Assembly (NCBI GenBank): GCA_047626725.1
Contig: JBLHSG010000010.1
Coordinates: 61,518 to 125,517, forward strand
Length of the DNA: 64,000 nucleotides
Source: Ascidiaceihabitans sp034111945
GTDB lineage: Bacteria > Pseudomonadota > Alphaproteobacteria > Rhodobacterales > Rhodobacteraceae
Reading direction: 5' to 3'
This document shows, piece after piece, positions 36,287 to 42,973 of the stretch. Numbering within the stretch: the stretch's first letter is position 1; each line of letters begins with the position of its first letter. Below the pieces are notes generated by a model. The model was given only the letters and a program-made list of their open reading frames with translations. It did no database searches and was not told the DNA's origin. The position numbers and the translations under genes were made by a program.

Positions 36287-37876
36287 TCACACTGCGCGCT
36301 GCTGTGGCGGCGCGGCGGTTAACCACGCATCAAGCGTTTTGATTTCTTGAGTGCTGAGCCGCAGACCCAATTTGGACCGACGCCAAACGATGTCTTCTGC
36401 GGTTTGCGCGAATTCGTTTTCCACCAACCATGCGACTTCGCGCGCGGTCAGATTGGCTCCAAAATTTTGGCCCAAATCAGTGGCGGATTTTGCATCCCCC
36501 AAAACCAGAAACGCATCCGTGCCATAGGCTTTGATCAAACGATCGACCCAACGGGCGTTCAGGAATGGATAGTGTGCGCGCAATTTTTCACAAAGCGCAG
36601 GCACGCCGTCGACCGGAAAATCGCCGCCCGGCAATGGCACGCCCGCCGTCCAGATTTTATCGCGTCCCTCAAAGAATGGCGTGATCATATCAAGCGCTGA
36701 TTCAGCTAGCTTGCGGTAGGTCGTGATTTTGCCGCCAAAGACATTCAAGATCGGGGCACCGGTGGATTGATCCAACTTCAAAACATAGTCGCGGGTCGCA
36801 GCCGTGGCCGAACTAGCGCCGTCATCATACAGCGGGCGCACACCGGAATAGGACCAGACAACGTCATCGTCCGAAATGTCTTGCTTGAGGTATTCAGACG
36901 CGAAATCAAGGAGATATGATTGTTCTTCGGGTGTGCAAACCGGTTTTTGACTGGTGTCGGTGTGGTCCGCATCAGTGGTGCCGATCAGGGTGAAATCCGT
37001 CTCGTAGGGGATCGTGAAAATGATCCGCCCGTCTTTTCCTTGAAAGAAATAGCACTTGTCGTGATCATATAATTTGCGGGTTACGATGTGACTGCCGCGC
37101 ACAAGGCGCACGCCTTCGGATGCATTAATGCGAACCGTGTTGCGAATGATGTCTTCGACCCATGGGCCACCGGCATTCACCAGCATACGCGCACGTACGG
37201 TGCGTTGTGCACCATCTTGGGCCTCTAGCGTGACGTGCCAAATGCCGTCGATCTGTTCGGCTGCGGATACTTTGGTGCGGACATTAATCCGCGCGCCACG
37301 GGCCATTGCGTCACGTGCATTCAAGACAACCAAGCGGCTGTCTTCGATCCAGCAATCTGAATACTCAAACGCCTTTTCAAAGCGGTCCTCAAGCGGCGCA
37401 CCTTCGGGCGTACCGGCCAAATTCAAAGACGTTGTGCCCTTTAGGATCTTTCGACCACCCAGATTATCGTACAGGAACAAACCAAAGCGAATTAACCAAG
37501 AGGGGCGCCGCCCTTTCATCCATGGCATCACAATACTGAGCAATTTTGAGGTTGGCGTATCGCCCTCAAATCGCATGTCTTTGTGGTAAGGCAGCACAAA
37601 TCGCATTGGCCAGGAAATATGTGGCATAGCGCGCAGCAGTGTCTCGCGTTCGATCAATGCCTCGCGCACCAGACGGATTTCCCAATACTCAAGATAGCGC
37701 AAACCACCATGGAAAAGCTTGGTCGACGCAGAAGATGTGGCAGAGGCAAGATCGTTCATTTCGGCCAGTTCAACAGACATGCCGCGACCTGCTGCATCAC
37801 GGGCAATGCCGCATCCATTGATGCCGCCACCGATGACAAACAAGTCAACTACGTCCTGCTGATCGCGCTTATTCAA
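36287..37876 (-). CDS. glpD: Aerobic glycerol-3-phosphate dehydrogenase
   Basis: Membrane-associated FAD enzyme that oxidises glycerol 3-phosphate to dihydroxyacetone phosphate and passes electrons to quinone. FAD-binding start is DLFVIGGGINGCGIARDAAGRG; further landmarks are STKLFHGGLRYLEYWEIRLVREAL, CYFFQGKDGRIIFTIPYETDFTLIGTTD and GGKITTYRKLAE. I take the TTG at 37876 (529 residues), which lies five bases after a strong GGGGGAGG; an ATG 27 codons upstream (37957) is the alternative. First gene of the glp operon, divergent from glpR. Confidence 0.94.
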   Translation of the reverse strand: MNKRDQQDVVDLFVIGGGINGCGIARDAAGRGMSVELAEMNDLASATSSASTKLFHGGLRYLEYWEIRLVREALIERETLLRAMPHISWPMRFVLPYHKDMRFEGDTPTSKLLSIVMPWMKGRRPSWLIRFGLFLYDNLGGRKILKGTTSLNLAGTPEGAPLEDRFEKAFEYSDCWIEDSRLVVLNARDAMARGARINVRTKVSAAEQIDGIWHVTLEAQDGAQRTVRARMLVNAGGPWVEDIIRNTVRINASEGVRLVRGSHIVTRKLYDHDKCYFFQGKDGRIIFTIPYETDFTLIGTTDADHTDTSQKPVCTPEEQSYLLDFASEYLKQDISDDDVVWSYSGVRPLYDDGASSATAATRDYVLKLDQSTGAPILNVFGGKITTYRKLAESALDMITPFFEGRDKIWTAGVPLPGGDFPVDGVPALCEKLRAHYPFLNARWVDRLIKAYGTDAFLVLGDAKSATDLGQNFGANLTAREVAWLVENEFAQTAEDIVWRRSKLGLRLSTQEIKTLDAWLTAAPPQQRAV

Positions 37877-37967
37877 TGAAGCCTCCCCCGGCTCGAAATT
37901 CGCCGCAGCCTCCCAGCGTGCGTCGTAACGTAACCCAATAGTAAAGCCGGTTAACAATCAATGACGA

Positions 37968-37990
37968 ATGTTCGTTTACTTTCGTTTTGA
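37968..37990. promoter_or_regulatory. Probable GlpR operator upstream of glpD
   Basis: ATGTTCG at 37968-37974, the half-site known from E. coli GlpR operators, followed by TTCGTTT repeated ten bases apart (37971 and 37981). It sits about 90 bases upstream of the chosen glpD start, in the gap divergent to glpR. DeoR-family repressors bind such TTTCGT-rich repeats. Confidence 0.45.
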
Positions 37991-38151
37991 CAGTAAGTGC
38001 CTGAATCTGATGCTCAATATCTTTCGTGATGATGTTCCTTTTGTCAGTTTGCGCGGTGCTTTGTTTCTTGTCCTATTGACGTTATTACAGGACCTCTGAA
38101 TGTTTATACCGAATCCACAGCATCGTGGTGCCGGTCGAGTTGGGGGGATCC

Positions 38152-38910
38152 ATGGTCTCAAATTTCAGACAAAAAGAGATACTGGAACTGGCCCGTAAAG
38201 ACGGCAAAGTAACGGTAGACGGCCTTGCCGCGCTCTATGATGTCACGGTCCAAACCATCCGGCGCGATCTGTCAGATTTGGCCGAAAGCGGGCGATTGGA
38301 TCGCGTGCATGGCGGGGCTGTAGTGCCATCCGGCGTGGTGAACATCTTGTACGAAGAACGCCGTCGCCTGAACGAGGCCGGCAAACGAGCGATCGCCAAA
38401 AAATGCGCTGAAGCGATCCCTGACGGGGCATCCGTGTTTATGAATATCGGCACAAGTACCGAAGCCGTCGCGTACGAATTGTTGGATCACGAGAACCTGT
38501 TGGTTGTGACCAACAACCTTAATATCGCGAACACGCTAGCTGCAAACCACAGTTGTGAAATCATCTTGGCTGGTGGTGTGTTGCGCCGTGCGGATGGCGG
38601 GATTGTAGGTGGGTTAACCGTTGAAATGGTTAAACAATTCAAATTTGATTATTCGGTTTTGGGTTGCTCTGCAATCGATGCGGATGGCGATATGCTGGAT
38701 TTTGACGGTCAGGAAATTATGGTCAGCAAAACTGCAATCCAGCGGTCTCGTAAGGTGATGGTGGTTGCCGATCAATTGAAATTTACGCGCAAAGCGCCGC
38801 TTACGATTTGTTCGCTGGCGGACGTGGCCGTGCTGTTCACAGACGCTGCACTGCCGACGGAATTCACCGACAATTGCGCCACTTGGGGAACGGATGTTGT
38901 GACGGTCTAA
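38152..38910 (+). CDS. glpR: DeoR-family regulator (GlpR)
   Basis: 252 residues from ATG 38152, preceded by GGGGGGATCC. N-terminal DeoR helix-turn-helix with KVTVDGLAALYDVTVQTIRRDLSDL (about residues 20-45), then RVHGGAVV and the sugar-phosphate-sensing domain with FMNIGTSTEAVA and LAGGVLRRADGGIVG. Divergent from glpD and the import operon, so it is the likely repressor released by glycerol 3-phosphate. Two permease genes follow on the same strand (31-base gap). Confidence 0.9.
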   Translation: MVSNFRQKEILELARKDGKVTVDGLAALYDVTVQTIRRDLSDLAESGRLDRVHGGAVVPSGVVNILYEERRRLNEAGKRAIAKKCAEAIPDGASVFMNIGTSTEAVAYELLDHENLLVVTNNLNIANTLAANHSCEIILAGGVLRRADGGIVGGLTVEMVKQFKFDYSVLGCSAIDADGDMLDFDGQEIMVSKTAIQRSRKVMVVADQLKFTRKAPLTICSLADVAVLFTDAALPTEFTDNCATWGTDVVTV

Positions 38911-38941
38911 GCGCGCAAACCGACGAAGGGAAACAGGTGCC

Positions 38942-39808
38942 TTGAAAAATCGCGACAACACAGGTTGGTTTTTTGTCTTGCCCGCGATGCTGGTTCTTTG
39001 TCTGGTGGGACTGATCCCGCTGATCACTGTTGTGAACTATTCGTTCTTTGAAATCTTCATTCTGGATGCGCGGTTTTGGGTTGGTACCGAATGGTATGTC
39101 GAAATCATCCGTTCTGATCGGTTTTGGGCAAGTTTTGGACGCAGCTCCTTGTTTTCAGTCTTGATTTTGACCATCCAAATTCCTTTGGGTATTGCCATCG
39201 CGCTGTGCATTCCAAGAGGTAAGTTTTGGGTTGGCCTGACCCTCTCTTTGATCGCGCTGCCGCTGCTGGTGCCATGGAACATGATCCCGTCATTGTGGTT
39301 AAGTCTGCTTAACCCCGACAGCGGAATTTTGGGGCGATTAATGCTGTATGTTGGCTGGTCGACAGATTGGAAATTGTCAGCCACGCAGACTTGGATGGTG
39401 TTGATTACAATGGATGTTTGGCATTGGACCGGCCTAGTCGTGATCCTGTGTTATGGGGCGCTGACCACTATTCCGACCTCGCATTATCAGGCTGCTGCAA
39501 TCGATGCTGCGGGGCCATGGCAAGTGTTTCGATTCATCCAATTGCCCAAATTGTACCACGTCTTGTTGATGGCAATTTTGCTGCGGTTTATGGATTCATT
39601 CATGATCTACACCGAAGCATTCCCGATCAATGCAGGCGGGCCAAATGGTGCGACGATGTTCTTGGCCGTGGATTTAGGCGAAGAGATCAAGGCGTTCAAT
39701 TATGGCCCATCCGCCGCCCGATCTGTGCTGTATTTCCTGATTGTTTTGACGGTGTCTTGGGCGTTTTCAAAAGCCCAAGACAGACTTGATCGCACAGGCG
39801 CCGCATGA
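38942..39808 (+). CDS. Second, GlpP-like ABC permease
   Basis: 288 residues starting with TTG (38942), six helices. It is plainly paralogous to GlpP of the same locus: both share AILLRFMDSFMIYTE, NYSFFE/NYSVQD after the first helix, DVWHWTGLV against DVWHWTSLV, and LDR/LDK near the end. The EAA-type loop is TIPTSHYQAAAIDAAGPWQVF. No ATPase or binding protein accompanies it, so it probably uses GlpS/GlpT or subunits coded elsewhere. It overlaps the next permease by four bases. Confidence 0.85.
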   Translation: MKNRDNTGWFFVLPAMLVLCLVGLIPLITVVNYSFFEIFILDARFWVGTEWYVEIIRSDRFWASFGRSSLFSVLILTIQIPLGIAIALCIPRGKFWVGLTLSLIALPLLVPWNMIPSLWLSLLNPDSGILGRLMLYVGWSTDWKLSATQTWMVLITMDVWHWTGLVVILCYGALTTIPTSHYQAAAIDAAGPWQVFRFIQLPKLYHVLLMAILLRFMDSFMIYTEAFPINAGGPNGATMFLAVDLGEEIKAFNYGPSAARSVLYFLIVLTVSWAFSKAQDRLDRTGAA

Positions 39809-40614
39809 CCGGAATTGCCCGATACCTCCCCCTCATCAAACGCGTGGGTTTACTATGTTTCATCGCCTTCGCGTGTCTGCCGCTGGTGCAAATGACGATC
39901 ATCAGCTTTACCGCGACGCTGCCGACACCGGTTAACGCCGTCGGTGATCTGACATTTCGCAACTATGCAGGCATTTGGTCTGACCCAAATTTACGCGCAG
40001 CATTTGGCAATTCGGTAGCGTATGTTTTGATCAATATTTGCATCACTCTGCCCATCGCGATCCCTGCGGCTTATGCGTTTTCGCGGCTGTCGTTTGTGGG
40101 TGATAAACATCTGTTTCTAGCGTTCATCGCCTTTCGGATCACGCCACCTGTGGTGCTGACCTTGCCGATTTTTCAGCTGTTTTCAAATCTGGGGATCGTC
40201 AATTCGGTCTTTGGAATTGCGTTGGCCCACTGCCTGTTCAACCTACCTATTTCCATCTGGATTTTGCAGGGTTTCATTACGGCAATTCCAAAGGAAATGG
40301 ATGAAACCGCATTTTTGGACGGCTATTCGCGACCACGGTTTATCTGGCGTATTTTGCTGCCCCAAATCGCGTCGGGCGTTGCCGTTACTGCGTTCTTTTG
40401 CTTCATGTTTTCATGGGTCGAAGTCGTGTTTGCGCGTATCCTGACCACGACCAATGGCAAACCGATCAGCATGGCGATCAATGCGCTGTTCGGTTTTCAG
40501 ACGGATATCGGGTTGGTCATGGCCGTCACTGTCGCGTCGATGTTGCCCGGCGCTGTGTTTTTGTTTGTGATGCGAAACCACCTATCGCGCGGCTTTAAAA
40601 TCGGGCGTGTTTAG
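39805..40614 (+). CDS. Second, GlpQ-like ABC permease
   Basis: 269 residues, six helices, start overlapping the upstream permease stop (ATGA). It is paralogous to GlpQ: IPKEMDETAFLDGYSRPRF matches VPKEIDETAYIDGYSFPRF, ASGVAVTAFFCFMFSWVEV matches ASGIGVTAFFLFMFSWVEL, and both end with GF(K/A)(I/L)GRV. The EAA loop is intact. The substrate may be glycerol or another polyol; control by GlpR is likely from position. It converges on the old-yellow-enzyme gene. Confidence 0.85.
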   Translation: MTGIARYLPLIKRVGLLCFIAFACLPLVQMTIISFTATLPTPVNAVGDLTFRNYAGIWSDPNLRAAFGNSVAYVLINICITLPIAIPAAYAFSRLSFVGDKHLFLAFIAFRITPPVVLTLPIFQLFSNLGIVNSVFGIALAHCLFNLPISIWILQGFITAIPKEMDETAFLDGYSRPRFIWRILLPQIASGVAVTAFFCFMFSWVEVVFARILTTTNGKPISMAINALFGFQTDIGLVMAVTVASMLPGAVFLFVMRNHLSRGFKIGRV

Positions 40615-40621
40615 CGATTCA

Positions 40622-41842
40622 TCAGCGCCTAGCGGCAAGCAGTTTTTCCGTCGCGACATCGATCTGGCGTAGATAGTTTTCGTGCCCTTTGACGACAGGC
40701 AACGACAGATCGGGCTGACCCGTTTTTCCGACAATCGCCAATTGCGCACAGAACCAATTTAGAACCGCACCACGTGGCAACGCATCAGCGGGCGGAAAGT
40801 CCTGTTCGATTGCCGGCGCTTTATCAATTGTACCGTCGAGCAGCTTTTGAGCAAAGCCCGGGTCAGTGATAAATGGGCGCCCCATGCCGATCAAATCAGT
40901 TTTATCGTTTTTGATCGCATCGTTCATTACGCTGGTGGATCGAAACCCGCCTGTGACCATCAAAGGAATGTTTAACGCGGCTTTGATCGCGGCGGCGTAA
41001 TCCAGAAAATAGGCTTCGCGCACTTGGGTGGATTTGGATTTTGAGGTGTGTTGATAGGCTGTTGGTTCTTCAAAATTGCCGCCAGAAATTTCGATAAAAT
41101 CGACGCCGACATCTTGTAGCATCACGGCGACCTGAACCGAATCTGCGTGATCAAACCCGCCTTTTTGAAAGTCGGAAGAGTTCAATTTGACCGCGACGAC
41201 AAATCGAGGCTCGACAGCCGCGCGCACAGCCTTGACCACGTCCAAGGTCAACCTTGCTCTGTTTTCCAAGGATCCGCCCCACCGGTCTGTGCGGGTATTG
41301 ATCCGTGGTGAAAGGGCGGAACTTAGCAAATAACCGTGTGCGGCATGAATTTCGACGCCATCAAATCCGGCACCTTGAGCAAGCTTTGCCGAGCGCACAA
41401 ATTTATCAATAACCGACGCAAAATCAACCTCGGACGCAGGGACGGGGGTGCCGTATCCCGCAAGGTCCAGTTTGACGTCAGAAACCGAAGTTGGATGCGG
41501 ATTTATCGCCTGAGGCGTTTGTCGCCCCGCATGTGCAAGCTGCGCAAGGATTTTTGCGCCGCCACTTTGTCCTGCAGAAACAAGGGCTTTGACCTGCGCC
41601 ATGTCAGATTCCGCATCCAGAACAAAGTTTCCGGCATGTTCAAGATGCATCCGATCAACGGGCGTGTTTCCTGTGATCAGCAGGGCCGCGCCACCGTTGC
41701 TCCACTGTGCAAAAAGGTCGATCTGTGCCTGCGTCGGGTTGTTATGTTCATCGCCAAGCGCCTCTGACATCGCTGATTTTACGATACGATTTTTCAGCGT
41801 AACCCCATTGGGCAAAACCAGCGGATTGTTGATCTGGTTCAT
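40622..41842 (-). CDS. NADH:flavin oxidoreductase (old yellow enzyme family)
   Basis: 406 residues from ATG 41842 (MNQINNPLVLPNGVTLKNRIVKSAM). The FMN TIM barrel shows HAGRQTPQ, FDGVEIHAAHGYLLSSALSPRINTRTDRWGG with the substrate-binding His pair, FIEISGGNFEEPTAY and MGRPFITDPGF. These enzymes reduce activated C=C bonds of enones using NAD(P)H. It lacks the second (FeS/FAD) domain of 2,4-dienoyl-CoA reductases. The start overlaps the stop of an ArsR regulator by four bases, so it is the regulated partner. Confidence 0.88.
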   Translation of the reverse strand: MNQINNPLVLPNGVTLKNRIVKSAMSEALGDEHNNPTQAQIDLFAQWSNGGAALLITGNTPVDRMHLEHAGNFVLDAESDMAQVKALVSAGQSGGAKILAQLAHAGRQTPQAINPHPTSVSDVKLDLAGYGTPVPASEVDFASVIDKFVRSAKLAQGAGFDGVEIHAAHGYLLSSALSPRINTRTDRWGGSLENRARLTLDVVKAVRAAVEPRFVVAVKLNSSDFQKGGFDHADSVQVAVMLQDVGVDFIEISGGNFEEPTAYQHTSKSKSTQVREAYFLDYAAAIKAALNIPLMVTGGFRSTSVMNDAIKNDKTDLIGMGRPFITDPGFAQKLLDGTIDKAPAIEQDFPPADALPRGAVLNWFCAQLAIVGKTGQPDLSLPVVKGHENYLRQIDVATEKLLAARR

Positions 41843-42141
41843 TGCAAATCCTTTGAAAGCTGAGTGAGCATGGCGGCAATTACGTCCTCGTCGCGGCGAT
41901 AAAATGTCCACTGACCGTGTCGTTCAGACACGACCAAACCTGCGTCTTTGAGCAGCTTCATGTAGGTGGAAATCGTTGATTGGGACAGGCCCGCCTTTTC
42001 CTGAATATAGCCGACGCAAACGCCCGCGAGGCCCGCATGTTCGGGCAACGCGGGTGGGAAATTGTCGCGATCCTTAAGCCAGATCAGGATCTGGCGGCGG
42101 GCAGGGTTGTTGAGGGCGGACATGGTTTTGTCTATGTTCAT
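41839..42141 (-). CDS. ArsR-family repressor
   Basis: 100 residues from ATG 42141 (MNIDKTMSALNNPARRQILIWL). Winged HTH with EKAGLSQSTISTYMKLLKDAGLV (about residues 54-76) and wing VSERHGQWTFYRRDE. The metal-type ELCVCDL motif is missing, and a lone Cys lies in GVCVGYIQ, so it may sense an electrophile rather than a metal. It forms a two-gene unit with the old-yellow-enzyme gene and overlaps palindromes at its own start codon. Confidence 0.85.
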   Translation of the reverse strand: MNIDKTMSALNNPARRQILIWLKDRDNFPPALPEHAGLAGVCVGYIQEKAGLSQSTISTYMKLLKDAGLVVSERHGQWTFYRRDEDVIAAMLTQLSKDLQ

Positions 42142-42161
42142 ATATCGATATATCGCGATAT
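42141..42161. promoter_or_regulatory. Overlapping palindromes at the ArsR gene start
   Basis: TATATCGATATA (42141-42152) and ATATCGCGATAT (42150-42161) are perfect 12-bp palindromes that overlap by three bases and touch the repressor start codon. AT-rich dyads of this size are typical ArsR-family operators, so autoregulation is likely. Confidence 0.5.
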
Positions 42162-42337
42162 TCACATTGAATGTCAACATAAACACTAACGTGCCGTAGT
42201 CACGTAAAAGGGGGGCTAAACCAGCACAAAAATCCGGCTAAATGATTGCTTTTTGTGTAAAAAATTGTCCTGTCACAACTAGGTTTCAATCTATTCCGCG
42301 TAATGCTAACTTTAATTAACAATTCAGCGAGGAACGT

Positions 42338-42952
42338 GTGAGAATATTGTTAGCGGACGACCATGAATTGGTACGGGAAACAATCGCAGCTTTCCTTGAG
42401 AGCGATGGTACATTTCGGGTAATTCAATCGCCTGACCTGGCCAGTGTTGAAAAAGCCTTGGCATCGCATGACCCGTTTGATTTGGTATTGCTGGACTATG
42501 AAATGCCCGGCATGAACGGCCTTGAGGGGTTGGATAAAATCCTTGAAGCAACGCGGCCGCGCCCTGTTGCTTTGATCTCTGGTTCGGCGAATAAAGACAT
42601 TGCAGAACAGGCGCTTGAACGTGGTGCAGCCGGATTTTTACCCAAAAGCATGGCGGCAAAATCACTGGTCAATGCGATCAAATTCATGGCAATGGGTGAA
42701 AAATACGCGCCGATTGATTTCATGACCCAAGAGGTCGAAGAGACAGCGCACCCATTAAAGAAATTGCTGACAGATCGGGAATTACAGGTCTTGTCGTGCT
42801 TGACCCGTGGCCTTGCAAACAAAGAAATCGCGCGCGAAATCGAATTGCAAGAAGTGACGATCAAGCTGCATGTTAAAACGCTGTGTCGCAAGCTTGAGGC
42901 CAAAAACCGCACACATGCGGCAATGATAGCGAAAGAGGCAGGTCTGTTCTGA
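42338..42952 (+). CDS. NarL/LuxR-type response regulator
   Basis: 204 residues from a GTG preceded by AGGAACGT. Receiver domain with acidic pair LADDHELVRETI, phospho-Asp in LVLLDYEMPGMNG (about residue 50), Ser-bearing SGSANKD and Lys in GFLPKSM. The C-terminal GerE-type helix-turn-helix is LTDRELQVLSCLTRGLANKEIAREIELQEVTIKLHVKTLCRKL. There is no adjacent dedicated kinase, but a hybrid kinase with an HPt domain lies in the neighbouring alginate locus, which converges on this gene. It may be the output of that relay. Confidence 0.88.
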   Translation: MRILLADDHELVRETIAAFLESDGTFRVIQSPDLASVEKALASHDPFDLVLLDYEMPGMNGLEGLDKILEATRPRPVALISGSANKDIAEQALERGAAGFLPKSMAAKSLVNAIKFMAMGEKYAPIDFMTQEVEETAHPLKKLLTDRELQVLSCLTRGLANKEIAREIELQEVTIKLHVKTLCRKLEAKNRTHAAMIAKEAGLF

Positions 42953-42973
42953 CCCGCCTCTGACTTTGTTTTT
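42935..42973. terminator. Probable bidirectional terminator between response regulator and RTX gene
   Basis: GAGGCAGGTC pairs with GACCCGCCTC (one mismatch) around TGTTCT, followed on the plus strand by a T-rich run. The stem overlaps the regulator stop codon. On the minus strand it lies beyond the RTX gene end with only a short T run. Confidence 0.6.
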
